57,518 bases of DNA from an uncultured Oleiphilus sp. (GCA_913020245.1 CAJWAD010000009.1:1-57518); one strand, 5' to 3'; shown: positions 38,751 through 48,177, counted from the stretch's first letter. Numbers and translations are program-made. The notes: a model not told the origin generated them from the letters alone.

Positions 38751-41534
38751 TTAGGTCTTTGCCGAGTTTGTCTTTTCAATTGTCTCACATGTTTTAATAA
38801 TGGATTTTATTTCTGGTATGCAACTTCCGCAGTTCGTGCCCGCTTTTAATTTGTCGCCCACCTGTTTTACATTGCAGCAGCCTTGAGCAATCGCTTTGGC
38901 AATTGTTTTGTCGCCTACGCTGAAGCAGGCGCAAATAATGTTGCCGACATCTTCGCCCGCCGGGGCGCAGCCGCTGAGGAGTGCATGGCGGGCTCGCGTA
39001 TCAATCTTTGGTTTGGTAAAGAGGGAGCTAAGCCATTGGCGTTCGGGAAGAGCCGGTGTTTGCGTGAGTATAGCCACGGCATGCAGTTGTTCATTCTTAT
39101 CAATTAAACCGAGCCTATAAATACCAAGCTGTTTATCTTCGTAGCGTAAAACTTGAAACGACTGCGCCAGCGCGTCTTCTTCGTTTGTATAGCCTAGCCA
39201 ATTAAATAGTGTGTTTAGTGGTGCATTTAAGTCAGTTTGGTGCGCAAATTCTAAATGTGTATGTGCTGAACCGTGTATTTCGGTTAGGTAGTCGGTGGTA
39301 GGCCAATCTGTTAATTGATGTCGAGTTAAGACGAACCCATAATGTTTACCATTAAAACGTTTAGCTCGAACTGGGGTATGTTTACTTTCAGGCTGATTAC
39401 TGAAAGGGTCGACGACAGGGTTGACCACTTTATTGATGAGCCCGGTTCGTGTGTTGCTGGCTGTCCAATGCATCGGTGCAAAAACGCTACCTGCCATTAC
39501 AGTCTTAGTAATTTTTGAGCGGCCTGTCATCGTGCCCCATGCACTCTCGAGTGAGATGAGATCGTGCTCTTTTATACCAAGATGCAGGGCGTCTTTTGGA
39601 TGCAGCTCAACATAAGGTTCACTGATATGTTGATTTAGGCGCGGCGCCAATGCGGTGCGAGTCATCGTATGCCATTGGTCGCGAATTCTGCCCGTGTTGA
39701 GTGTTAACGGGTACGTGGCGCAGGGTTTGTTCTGCGGTGCGGTGGGTGAAATAGGGATGAATCGCGCTTTTTGATCAGGTGTATAGAACGCACCGTGGGC
39801 AAAAAAACGTTTAGTCCCATTTAGCTGCTCTGAAGTAAGTGGCCATTGCTTGGGTGCGAGTGCCTCATAGTCTGCATTATTTATATCGCTGAGCAGCGAT
39901 ATATCGAAATCTCGACGTAAATGGTTAGCTTTGGTGCTGTTTTCAAAGCCTGAAAGTGCTGCGTGCTCGCGAAAAATATCCGCCGCGCATTTATAGTTAA
40001 ATGCATCCGTATACCCCATACGTTGAGCGACCTGAGTGATCGCCCACCAGTCATGCTTGGCTTCGCCTGCAGGTGAGAATAGGGCGCGTTGGCGGCTAAT
40101 TCTTCGCTCGCTATTGGTAACGGTGCCATCCTTTTCACTCCAGCCGGTGGCTGGCAATTTAACTGTGGCAAATTCGAGCGTATCCGATTTATTGACGCAG
40201 TCACTGACGATTACCGTTTCGCACTTCGCTAGGGCTTGTTTAACTTTATTCGTATTTGGCAAGCTAACAGCCGGATTCGTAGCCATAATCCAAACGGCTT
40301 TGATTTTTCCAGCGTGTATGGCATCAAACATATCCACGGCCGGTAAGCCGGGTTCTTTTGCGACATTACTTGTTTGCCAAAAGCGGCCTAAGCGGTTGAT
40401 ATTTTCAGCATTAAAATCCATGTGTGCGGCCAATGTGTTCGCCAAGCCACCCACTTCGCGACCACCCATAGCATTTGGTTGGCCTGTTAGGGACAAGGGC
40501 CCGCTGCCGGGTTTACCTATACGGCCTGTGGCGAGATGGCAATTTAATATGCTGTTAACCTTGTCGGTGCCGCGGCTGCTTTGATTAACGCCCTGGCTAT
40601 ACAGAGTTAGTGAGCGGTCTATCTCGGTAAACCAAGTAAAAAAATTAGCCAAGTCTTTAGTATCCAAGTTACAGGCGTTTGCGATAGCTTCGAGGTTTGA
40701 ACTGCTCGCTTGCGCGGCTGCCAAGGCTTCTTCGAATCCGTTGCAATGTTGGCTGATGAACGAATGATCAATTGCCTGCGTATTGGCTAGGTGTGTGAGC
40801 AAGCCATTGAATAGCCATGTATCGCTACCCAATGCGACGGGCAGATGCAGATCCGCGATATCACAGGTTTGTGTGCGTCTTGGATCAATCACCACTATTT
40901 TTACGTGTGGATTGCGTTCTTTATGGCGTTTGATGCGCTGAAACAGAACGGGATGGCACCAAGCGGTATTACTGCCAACAATGGTAATCAAGTCGGCACA
41001 TTCGATGTCTTCGTAGCAAGCGGGAACGGTATCTGTTCCGAAGGCGCGTTTATGGCCCACCACTGACGACGACATGCATAGGCGGCTATTGGTATCGACA
41101 TTCGCACTGCCAATAAAGCCTTTCATCAATTTGTTTGCGACGTAGTAATCTTCGGTGAGCAGTTGTCCTGATAAATAAAACGCGACGGAGTCTGCGCCAT
41201 GCTTGGCAATACATTCGCTAAATTGGTTTGCTACATGGTCTAAGGCCTCATCCCAAGAGGAGCGTTCCCCAAGAATTTCAGGGAATAGGAGTCGGCTTTC
41301 ATGAGCTAGCGTCTCACCTAATGCTGAGCCTTTTGAGCACAGCTTTCCTAGATTTGATGGGTGGCTGTCGAGGCCAGATATAGTCACTACCTGTGCTTGG
41401 TTTTGACCAAGAGTATCCGTGGCTTTATTTCTCTCAATGTCAGCCTTTATACCGCAGCCAACGCCACAATAGGCACAGGTAGTATGAGTGCTATTTGGGT
41501 TTATTTCGTTTTGAGGCGACGTACTGCAATTCAT
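38751..41534 (-). CDS. nasA: Assimilatory nitrate reductase catalytic subunit
   Basis: Cytoplasmic molybdopterin (bis-MGD) enzyme of 927 residues reducing nitrate to nitrite. The N-terminal [4Fe-4S] ligands are Cys20, Cys23, Cys27 (CAYCGVGC) and Cys66 (KLCSKGSALG). The body has CMSSSVVGHKRAFG, and GRIGKPGSGPLSLTGQPNAM-type cofactor loops are seen (LTGQPNAMGGREVGG). The C-terminal extension is a BFD-like [2Fe-2S] domain with CACFSVG, then GCCNVKQVG and TNCGSCIPEI, as in Klebsiella NasA. It lies 12 bases behind a FAD oxidoreductase that should supply electrons. No nitrite reductase or transporter is in the window. Confidence 0.95.
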   Translation of the reverse strand: MNCSTSPQNEINPNSTHTTCAYCGVGCGIKADIERNKATDTLGQNQAQVVTISGLDSHPSNLGKLCSKGSALGETLAHESRLLFPEILGERSSWDEALDHVANQFSECIAKHGADSVAFYLSGQLLTEDYYVANKLMKGFIGSANVDTNSRLCMSSSVVGHKRAFGTDTVPACYEDIECADLITIVGSNTAWCHPVLFQRIKRHKERNPHVKIVVIDPRRTQTCDIADLHLPVALGSDTWLFNGLLTHLANTQAIDHSFISQHCNGFEEALAAAQASSSNLEAIANACNLDTKDLANFFTWFTEIDRSLTLYSQGVNQSSRGTDKVNSILNCHLATGRIGKPGSGPLSLTGQPNAMGGREVGGLANTLAAHMDFNAENINRLGRFWQTSNVAKEPGLPAVDMFDAIHAGKIKAVWIMATNPAVSLPNTNKVKQALAKCETVIVSDCVNKSDTLEFATVKLPATGWSEKDGTVTNSERRISRQRALFSPAGEAKHDWWAITQVAQRMGYTDAFNYKCAADIFREHAALSGFENSTKANHLRRDFDISLLSDINNADYEALAPKQWPLTSEQLNGTKRFFAHGAFYTPDQKARFIPISPTAPQNKPCATYPLTLNTGRIRDQWHTMTRTALAPRLNQHISEPYVELHPKDALHLGIKEHDLISLESAWGTMTGRSKITKTVMAGSVFAPMHWTASNTRTGLINKVVNPVVDPFSNQPESKHTPVRAKRFNGKHYGFVLTRHQLTDWPTTDYLTEIHGSAHTHLEFAHQTDLNAPLNTLFNWLGYTNEEDALAQSFQVLRYEDKQLGIYRLGLIDKNEQLHAVAILTQTPALPERQWLSSLFTKPKIDTRARHALLSGCAPAGEDVGNIICACFSVGDKTIAKAIAQGCCNVKQVGDKLKAGTNCGSCIPEIKSIIKTCETIEKTNSAKT

Positions 41535-41546
41535 TAATTTTCTCGT

Positions 41547-42788
41547 CTAGGCTGCAAAATAAGCGGGCTGTTGTGCACGGCTAAGGGCCTCGCCAAATAT
41601 TAGATAATGTCGTATGTCGGCAACATTAGAATTTGCATCAATGAGTGATTGGTAAAAAGGGCCTTCTTTTACATCGCCAAATAACAATGCACCGACTAGC
41701 TTGTTGTTTTTCAATACTAACTTTTTGTAAGTGTTAGCACTTTTGTCTCGGTATTCGAGAAACTCACAGTTGTTTTGCCCCTCAAAATCGCCGACCGAAA
41801 AAAGATTAATACCGCTTACCTTAAGCTTTGTAGCGCTAGGCAGCGATTTGAATTCAGCGACTCCGTGCTCAGCGAGATGATTCGCCAACACCTTAGCTTG
41901 AGCATAAAGCGGCGCGACCAAGCCAAATGTTTCTCGCTTATGCTGCACGCACTCGCCTAGTGCGTATATGCTTGGGTCGAAAGTTTGCATTGTGTCGCTC
42001 ACAAGAATACCGCGCTCGCATTGAATACCTGCCGCCTCTGCAAGGGCTATGTTGGGCGCAATACCAATTGTCATGATTACCAAATCGGCTTGCAGGGTCG
42101 TCTTATCACTAAACACCGCATGTGTCACATGCCCGTTCTTACCCTCTAGCCGCTGCGTATCGGTATTCATTTTGAATGCTATGCCGCGTGCTTCTAAGGT
42201 GTGTTTGAGTAGTGCGCCCGCTTCTTCATCCAGTTGCCGGTTTAATGGATGACCTGCGCGATTGATAACGGTGACGTGTGCGCCGCGCTTGTTTAATGCT
42301 GCAGCGGCCTCAAGGCCCAGTAAGCCAGCGCCAATAATAATAACCGACTTTGGTTTCTTGACTGTTTCAATCATAAGCTCAACATCACTGATATCTCGAA
42401 AGCCCATAACGCCGTCTAGCGTACAGCCAGAAATAGGCAACATAGTTGGCCTACTGCCCGTGGCGATAACTAAGCGGTCATACGAATAGTGTTCGCCGTT
42501 CTGGCACACAATGCGTCGCGTGGCGCGATCAATTTTAGTGATGCGGTAGTGTCGACCTAGTTTTTGCTGAACGCCTCGTTTTTCTAACCAGCCCGCAGGG
42601 TGTGTTTTGATATCGCTTAATTCTTTCTCTCCCGCCAGTACTGGCGAAAGCAATATTCGGTTATAAGCTGTATGAGGCTCATCCCCGAATACAATAATAG
42701 TATAAAGTGGGTCAGTCGACGCAATAAGCTCCTCGATCAGCTTGTTACTTGCCATTCCATTGCCAATTATGGCTAAGGTCTTCTTCAT
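41547..42788 (-). CDS. FAD-dependent NAD(P)H oxidoreductase, NasC-like partner of nitrate reductase
   Basis: A 413-residue pyridine nucleotide-disulphide oxidoreductase of the NirB-N-terminal/rubredoxin-reductase type. It has two Rossmann motifs: IIGNGMASNKLIEEL at the start (FAD) and VIIIGAGLLGLEAAAALNKRG near 145 (NAD). VIATGSRP and the FAD-site aspartate region near IYALGECVQH are also present. The fold and position match the electron-transfer subunit NasC of Klebsiella; an NADH-nitrite reductase would need the sirohaem domain that is missing here. The ATG at 42788 begins at the usual MKKTLAIIGNGMA; the frame extends to 42860 without support and would run through the promoter. Confidence 0.9.
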   Translation of the reverse strand: MKKTLAIIGNGMASNKLIEELIASTDPLYTIIVFGDEPHTAYNRILLSPVLAGEKELSDIKTHPAGWLEKRGVQQKLGRHYRITKIDRATRRIVCQNGEHYSYDRLVIATGSRPTMLPISGCTLDGVMGFRDISDVELMIETVKKPKSVIIIGAGLLGLEAAAALNKRGAHVTVINRAGHPLNRQLDEEAGALLKHTLEARGIAFKMNTDTQRLEGKNGHVTHAVFSDKTTLQADLVIMTIGIAPNIALAEAAGIQCERGILVSDTMQTFDPSIYALGECVQHKRETFGLVAPLYAQAKVLANHLAEHGVAEFKSLPSATKLKVSGINLFSVGDFEGQNNCEFLEYRDKSANTYKKLVLKNNKLVGALLFGDVKEGPFYQSLIDANSNVADIRHYLIFGEALSRAQQPAYFAA

Positions 42789-42821
42789 TTTTACACCCAT
42801 TTGAATACTGCAGGGCTTAAA

Positions 42822-42837
42822 AGCAATTGCTGTGCCG
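42822..42837 (-). promoter_or_regulatory. Sigma-54 (-24/-12) promoter of the nitrate assimilation operon
   Basis: Read on the minus strand: CGGCAC, AGCAA, TTGCT. The invariant GG and GC dinucleotides are exactly 12 bases apart as required, and 10 of the 11 consensus bases TGGCAC-N5-TTGCW match. Transcription would start near 42812, 24 bases before the ATG at 42788. Nitrogen control through NtrC is the natural reading for an assimilatory nas operon. Confidence 0.72.
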
Positions 42838-42888
42838 CGAATTAAGCTGTTGATTATCATAGGATTTATTAAATGATAGAGTATTTTT

Positions 42889-42903
42889 GAGCCATTCTGG
42901 TGC
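42889..42903. promoter_or_regulatory. Candidate NtrC enhancer site
   Basis: GAGCC-N5-GGTGC resembles the NtrC dyad GCACC-N5-GGTGC with one perfect half-site. It lies about 60-70 bases upstream of the -24 element; the palindrome at 42932-42946 (GCCCT-N5-AGGGC) further upstream has the same spacing and could be a second, weaker site. Suggestive only. Confidence 0.3.
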
Positions 42904-43145
42904 GCTTAAGTATAGCTTTGCCTGCAAGCGCGCCCTAAATTAGGGCTAGACAAGAGAAAGGGTGGAAAAATGCGAGGCATTACTCGCTATTAATAAGAAT
43001 GAATAGCGTCATAACGGAAAAAGAAACGAGCAAAAAAGCTGTAATCGAGTAGGGTGCCCATTTATGAGCAATGATGAAAGAACAGCACTAAGCCTCCGGT
43101 TGCATAGCGGTGCACGGCGTTCAAAAATGATATTGGCATGAATTA

Positions 43146-43189
43146 AGAAAACCCTCCGGACCCACGCTTTATTTGGGTTTAGAGGGTTT
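43146..43189 (-). terminator. Terminator of the DJ-1/PfpI gene
   Basis: On the minus strand AAACCCTC (from 43189) pairs with GAGGGTTT (ending 43148), with an inner ACCCA/TGGGT pairing, and the sequence runs into TTTTCTTAATT. It starts 26 bases after the stop of the gene at 43215. Confidence 0.7.
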
Positions 43190-43214
43190 ACGTTACGCAT
43201 ACAGCGGATATGGA

Positions 43215-43892
43215 TTACCTGAGATGCTCGAGTAAGGCATTTGCCACGGCGACGGAAGAGCCCGGGTTTTGGCCCGTAATTAATAATCCATCGACTACCG
43301 AAAGGGCATGCCAATCTTCTGTGCGCTCGTATAAGCCACCTTGCTCGACCAACGCATCTTCCAATAAATACGGTACGATATCTGTTAGGTTGACTGCCGC
43401 TTCCTCACTATTGCTGAACCCAGTGACGCGTTTACCTTTCACCAATGGCGCGCCATCGCTAGCTTTTGCATTTAATAAAACAGCTGGTGCATGACAAACC
43501 GCCGCGACCGGTTTATTTGCCTTGATAAACGCTTCAATCAAGCTGATCGAATGGGCATTGTCATAGAGATCCCAAAGCGGGCCGTGCCCACCGGGGTAAA
43601 ATACCGCATCGTAATCTGAAGCGTTTACATCTGCCAGCTTTACGGTGGTTGCTAATTTTTCTTTTGCACTCGCGTCTGTATTAAAGCGTTTAGTATCTTC
43701 TGTCTGAGCATCTTCTGCATCGCTCTTTGGATCGAGCGGCGGTTGCCCCCCGGCAGGTGAGGCGAGTGTAACGTCGGCACCGGCATCTTTAAGCCGGTAA
43801 TAGGGTGCGGCAAATTCTTCTAGCCAGAAACCAGTTTTTTCGCCCGTGTCGCCAAGACGATCATGGGAGGTGAGAATAAATAAAATGTTCAT
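43215..43892 (-). CDS. DJ-1/PfpI family protein, Hsp31-like
   Basis: A 225-residue class I glutamine-amidotransferase-like protein. The nucleophile-elbow cysteine is Cys133 in AAVCHAPAVLL. FYPGGHGPLWDLYDN and TGFWLEEFAAPYYRL are typical of the Hsp31/YDR533C branch, whose members act as glyoxalase III or stress chaperones. The ATG at 43892 (MNILFILTSHDRLGD) has AAAGGT 6 bases upstream; an in-frame GTG at 43916 is less likely. It is a monocistronic unit with its own terminator; regulation is not visible. Confidence 0.9.
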   Translation of the reverse strand: MNILFILTSHDRLGDTGEKTGFWLEEFAAPYYRLKDAGADVTLASPAGGQPPLDPKSDAEDAQTEDTKRFNTDASAKEKLATTVKLADVNASDYDAVFYPGGHGPLWDLYDNAHSISLIEAFIKANKPVAAVCHAPAVLLNAKASDGAPLVKGKRVTGFSNSEEAAVNLTDIVPYLLEDALVEQGGLYERTEDWHALSVVDGLLITGQNPGSSVAVANALLEHLR

Positions 43893-44310
43893 AAATATAC
43901 CTTTAGTATTTGCCACATAAACCTTCGGCGGGCTGCGCCTGCAGGATTTTCACGACTCTTTACGTGGCGCCAATGTGTTTGGCTTTGCGATGATGAAGAT
44001 TAACTAGGAATTATACGTTAATGATTCAATCAGATCTTCGCGACCGAAAAACACTTGCAAGCATGGGTTGCTTTTAGTGGGCCGTACTCGCGTTATTAGA
44101 TCAAAACCATATCTTTCCGATGGGCATAATTGTGCTTATTTGAACTTCAACTGGAACCTTCTCTTAGCTAGTCAAGCGTGCATGGAAGCACTGATCCGAT
44201 GATTTCCTTTTTTGTTTTGTTGCAAGATAACATATTACTTGAGCGCTTCTTCTATGCCAGTTTACTCGAAATCAGGTACGATATTCTTTTAAAAAATCTA
44301 CCCATTTAAT
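43893..44310. other. Intergenic region between the DJ-1-like and Sel1-repeat genes
   Basis: 418 bases between two divergent genes. I see no open frame of interest, tRNA, clear terminator or strong promoter; the right half (44200-44310) is AT-rich and should carry the promoter of the Sel1-repeat gene, for which no good Shine-Dalgarno is visible either. Confidence 0.4.
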
Positions 44311-47300
44311 GTGAAAAATATTAAGCGCCTCGTATTTATTTTCTTTGCACTCGTTGCATCCTTTTTTTGGTATTCCTCTGCCAGTGATCCTCTCACAGTT
44401 AATTGTTCAAAATCGAGTGATTCTGATTGCTCTAATCTAAGCGAAATTGGGTTCGAGTTTAGGGATCGTATTTATTATCCAGTTGCGGATAAAGTAGCTA
44501 TCACTGCATTGGATTTAGGCCTCATATCTTATTGGTCTTTAGCTAATGCATACGAAGAGGGACTATTCGTTAAGCAAAGCAGCGAAAAAGCGTTTAAGTT
44601 TTTCCGAAAGTTGGCTAATACTGGCAACGTAATTGGTCAATATGCTGTTGGGTATGCCTATTCATATGGTATTGGTGTTAAGCAAAATTATGAAGCGGCA
44701 GAAGCGTGGTTAAAGCTCTCCGCAAACAAGGGAGATCCGCCCTCACAAAGAGAGTTAGCAAAGATATATATGCTTGAATCGTTCTCAAATTATGATTACG
44801 ACAAAGCATATTTGATGGCTTCACTGGCTGTAGACCAAAAAGATCTTGACGCCTATATCGTGCTAGCAGCCTTACATGAACAAGGTAAGGGGATTCCTGT
44901 TGATATAAAGAAAGCTTTTTATTGGTGGAAGCGATCTGCAGACGAAGGGCTATTTCACGGCATTGTTATGACCGGCCTAGCATATCAAAACGCAAAAGGT
45001 GTTAAACGAGACTATTCTCAGGCCGTCTATTGGTTCCAGCAAGCAAGCAGTTATGATTATTCAGATGCAACTTATCATTTGGGGTTAGCCTATTTAAATG
45101 GAATGGGCATCTCTAAAAGTAATGAGACCGGATTGTCTTTGATAATGAAGGCAGCGAAGCAAGATAACTATATTGCCCAGTATTACTTGGGTAAAGCCTA
45201 TTTAGAGGGGATAAACGTGTCGCAAGATACTTCTCTTGCGCTCGAATGGTTTAAGAGAGCTGAAGAAAATGGCAGTGCAGACGCTACAGTAGAGTTGGCA
45301 CTTATGCACTTAAATGGTCAAGGCATTGATCAGGATCTAGATAAAGCTTTGAATTTATTATCCGAAGCTGCGGCGCAGGGGAGTTATAATGCAGCATATA
45401 TTCTAGGGCGGATATACCTAGACAACTTATGGGTTGAAGTTAATTACGAGTTAGCTCTTAAATGGTTAACCGAGGCAGCTGATTCGGGAAGTACGAATGC
45501 GACGATCAGTCTCGTTAAAAATTATACTAGTAACAAAGCTATGGGGATTGATCACTCCAAAGCCAAATATTGGCTTGAAACACTGCAGAATTCGTACGAT
45601 GAAGATGTAAAGCTGAAATGGGCCTCTTTAGCCATAGGAACAATTAAAGATAAGGACTTAGCTAAGGATGCGTACGAGTACCTGTTGGAAGCTAAAAGTC
45701 GTGATGTGGCTGGAGCGTATGGAGAGCTGAGTTGGATATACAGAACTGGTGTTGGAGAGCGATTCGGTATACCCAAAAATGAGAAGAGAGCTTTTGAAAC
45801 GGCTCAGGAGGGAGCTCTTCTTTTTGATATGGGGTCATTCTATGAGCTTGGTTTGATATATGAGTTTGGAAGCGAATCAACAGAAATTAATCACAATAAA
45901 TCGCAAGAGGCTTATGTTGAAGCGGTTAACCATGGTGCATTGTCCGCGAAATTCCGTCTAGGCATATCTTACTTAAACCATAGTAGCTATAGCACCGAGC
46001 ATGCCTTAAGCCTGATCAATGATTCGGCAAAAGAAGGGTTAAAGGAAGCGTATGCCTATTTAGGATGGATTTATGAAAATGGTTACTACGTCGAGCAAGA
46101 TACGGCTATAGCGATAAAATTCTATCGGGCTGCAGCTGAGGACCTTTATGAACACGGGCAATACCGATTATCTGTATTACTAAGAAACTCAGGGGATACC
46201 CAAGAACAGTTGGAGGGGCTCACTTGGTTGGAAAGAGCTGCATATGGAGGACATAGCGAAGCACAATTTGACCTATCGCTTCACTTAGTTGATGAAGAAA
46301 TAGACGAGTCACGAACGAAGGCTGTGGAGTGGGCAAAATTGTCTGCTGCATCGGGAAATCCGAGAGGTATTTCTATGCTGGCCTGGCTGCTTGGTGAAGG
46401 TTTGGGGACTCTCAGAGATATAAAAAGGTCTAGATCGTTATTTAAAGAAAGTGCAAAAATGGGAGATCCATACAGTCAGTATATGTATGGGAGAATGAAA
46501 TTCGAAGGTAATGGAATTCCTCAGGATGTAGCTGCAGGTAGAGAATTGCTTGTTAAGGCCTGCGATGCGCGAAATAGAGATGCTTGTATATATCTTCAAG
46601 GCTTAGACAATATCGGGGTGTTACGAGTTGCAGCAGAAGAAGGAGACCGAGATTCACAGTTTTCACTGGGTATGGAGTATTTGTATGGTTCCTCTGTACC
46701 AAGAGACATCGATCTAGCTCGAAAATGGCTACTGTCATCGGCTCAGTTTGGACATGCTGAAGCCCAATATCAACTTGGCGTGCTTTTCGCCTATGAGCAA
46801 GGAGAAAACCCTGATTACACAGAAGCATTTAGATGGTTTCAAAAAGCGGCCGAACAAGGAAATACTATCGCAAATCTTGAATTGGGGTACTTATATGAGC
46901 ATGGATTTGGAGTGGAGCAAAGCTATTCCAATGCTCATCGTCTATATGGATTAGCCGCCGCAACAGGCAATGCCATCGCACAACATAATATGGGACTGTT
47001 ATACAGGCATGGCCGTGGTGTGGAGCGTAATGATGAAACTGCAAATGAATGGTTTCTCAAAGCTGCGCAATTAGGCGATATTCCAGCTCAAATAGATATC
47101 GGCTTTGCATATGAAAGAGGTATTGGAGTTAGGCAAGATTATATTAAAGCACGTAAGTGGTATGAATTAGCAGCGGAACAGGGTAGTCCAATCGCGCAGC
47201 ATAACATCGGCCTGTTTTACGCAAATGGTCGAGGTGTCGGAGCTGATGAAACGACTGCTATTGACTGGTTTTATATGTCTGCAAAGCAGAATTACCCTCC

Positions 47301-47832
47301 TGCTCAAGCTTCATTGGGATTTGGCTTTCAGGAAGGGAGAGGAGTTAAGCAAGATATTGAAGAAGCCATAAGATGGTATCGGTTAGCCTCTAAACAAGGA
47401 AACCGCTTTGCGAAGCAAAACTTATGGGCAATGGGGGTTGATATTCCCCCTGAAAGATTATGTCGCCCTTTTGACAGTGAAGCCAAAAATGCTTCTTGCA
47501 ATGTATTTAAACCTAATAACGAGCAGAGTGAGAGATTTAGCTCGTTTTTGAGTCAAGCGCTCAAAGATATTATGAGTAACTATGAAGGTCCACGTAGTGA
47601 TGGTCAAAAGTATTACGGTGAAGTGAGTTTCTGTTTGAATCAAGACGGAACGTTTTCGAGGGTAAACCTTCGGGCTCCATCTGGAAGCGGCAAATTAGAT
47701 CAGGCAATTCTCGAAGCGATAAATACAACAGATAAGATCCGGTTGCCTAATGATGATTGCATCAAAAAAAGGGCGTCTTCCCTAAAGGTGATTATGCATT
47801 ACGACGAGACCGACATGTTGCCTAACCTATAA
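44311..47832 (+). CDS. Large Sel1-like repeat protein with TonB-C-like C-terminal domain
   Basis: A 1173-residue protein. The N-terminus has a hydrophobic signal or anchor (LVFIFFALVASFFWY, residues 7-21) without a lipobox. Residues about 70-1050 are nearly continuous Sel1-like (SLR/TPR-type) repeats of about 36 residues, with the usual AxxxLGxxYxxGxGVxxDxxxAxxWYxxAA pattern (for example GLLYRHGRGVERN). The last ~110 residues differ: VSFCLNQDGTFSRVNLRAPS, then GKLDQAILEAI and IRLPNDDC, resembling the TonB/TolA C-terminal fold. SLR proteins scaffold envelope or host-interaction complexes. The GTG start has a poor ribosome-binding site. It is more AT-rich than its neighbours. Confidence 0.88.
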   Translation: MKNIKRLVFIFFALVASFFWYSSASDPLTVNCSKSSDSDCSNLSEIGFEFRDRIYYPVADKVAITALDLGLISYWSLANAYEEGLFVKQSSEKAFKFFRKLANTGNVIGQYAVGYAYSYGIGVKQNYEAAEAWLKLSANKGDPPSQRELAKIYMLESFSNYDYDKAYLMASLAVDQKDLDAYIVLAALHEQGKGIPVDIKKAFYWWKRSADEGLFHGIVMTGLAYQNAKGVKRDYSQAVYWFQQASSYDYSDATYHLGLAYLNGMGISKSNETGLSLIMKAAKQDNYIAQYYLGKAYLEGINVSQDTSLALEWFKRAEENGSADATVELALMHLNGQGIDQDLDKALNLLSEAAAQGSYNAAYILGRIYLDNLWVEVNYELALKWLTEAADSGSTNATISLVKNYTSNKAMGIDHSKAKYWLETLQNSYDEDVKLKWASLAIGTIKDKDLAKDAYEYLLEAKSRDVAGAYGELSWIYRTGVGERFGIPKNEKRAFETAQEGALLFDMGSFYELGLIYEFGSESTEINHNKSQEAYVEAVNHGALSAKFRLGISYLNHSSYSTEHALSLINDSAKEGLKEAYAYLGWIYENGYYVEQDTAIAIKFYRAAAEDLYEHGQYRLSVLLRNSGDTQEQLEGLTWLERAAYGGHSEAQFDLSLHLVDEEIDESRTKAVEWAKLSAASGNPRGISMLAWLLGEGLGTLRDIKRSRSLFKESAKMGDPYSQYMYGRMKFEGNGIPQDVAAGRELLVKACDARNRDACIYLQGLDNIGVLRVAAEEGDRDSQFSLGMEYLYGSSVPRDIDLARKWLLSSAQFGHAEAQYQLGVLFAYEQGENPDYTEAFRWFQKAAEQGNTIANLELGYLYEHGFGVEQSYSNAHRLYGLAAATGNAIAQHNMGLLYRHGRGVERNDETANEWFLKAAQLGDIPAQIDIGFAYERGIGVRQDYIKARKWYELAAEQGSPIAQHNIGLFYANGRGVGADETTAIDWFYMSAKQNYPPAQASLGFGFQEGRGVKQDIEEAIRWYRLASKQGNRFAKQNLWAMGVDIPPERLCRPFDSEAKNASCNVFKPNNEQSERFSSFLSQALKDIMSNYEGPRSDGQKYYGEVSFCLNQDGTFSRVNLRAPSGSGKLDQAILEAINTTDKIRLPNDDCIKKRASSLKVIMHYDETDMLPNL

Positions 47833-48087
47833 GACTTTATATTATAAAATTGAGTCTGTGTTTATCGAATTTGCGGTCTCTTGACAATGTAGATGAGATT
47901 TTTAGGTGTCGACGTCAGATCCTCTTTTCTCGCAAAGTAAATGAAATACCAATGCATGCGAACACTACATAAACGTTATGGGTGGAGAGGTTCGTGCTCA
48001 TCATTTAATCACAATTGGCAGAGAGGTAATTAGAAAGGGATAACTTAAAGATTGCTTAAATGAACTTTCGAGCATCGAGAGAGATAA

Positions 48088-48163
48088 TGGCTCCCCGACC
48101 TGGGCTCGAACCAGGGACCTACGGATTAACAGTCCGTTGCTCTACCAACTGAGCTATCGGGGA
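48088..48163 (-). tRNA. tRNA-Asn (anticodon GTT)
   Basis: 76 bases including an encoded CCA end. The acceptor stem is TCCCCGA/TCGGGGA, the D-arm GCTCAGTTGGTAGAGC, the anticodon stem CGGAC/GTCCG-type with loop TGTTAAT giving GTT, and the T-arm CCTGGTTCGAGCCCAGG. All parts of the cloverleaf pair. Confidence 0.97.
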
Positions 48164-48177
48164 TTCACAAGGCGCGT

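Larger units (their letters stand above)
42789..43214. other. Control region upstream of the nitrate reductase genes
   Basis: 426 bases with no believable gene; a 101-codon frame on the minus strand (43009-43314) overlaps the next gene and a terminator and looks spurious. It contains the sigma-54-type promoter, an NtrC-like half-palindrome (42889-42903), a palindrome GCCCTAAATTAGGGC (42932-42946) and, at the right, the terminator of the DJ-1-like gene. Confidence 0.6.

Noticed and set aside
40036-40584. 182-codon frame antisense to nasA
   Set aside because: Shadow of the nasA coding strand; no plausible start signal or domain.
43009-43314. 101-codon frame on the minus strand
   Set aside because: It overlaps the 3' end of the DJ-1-like gene in another frame and runs through its terminator; the peptide is Arg/Pro/Leu-rich with no recognisable domain.
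47833-48163. tRNA-Asn as an integration site for a mobile island carrying the Sel1-repeat gene
   Set aside because: No integrase, no repeated tRNA 3' end and no other cargo gene were seen; only composition and position hint at transfer.
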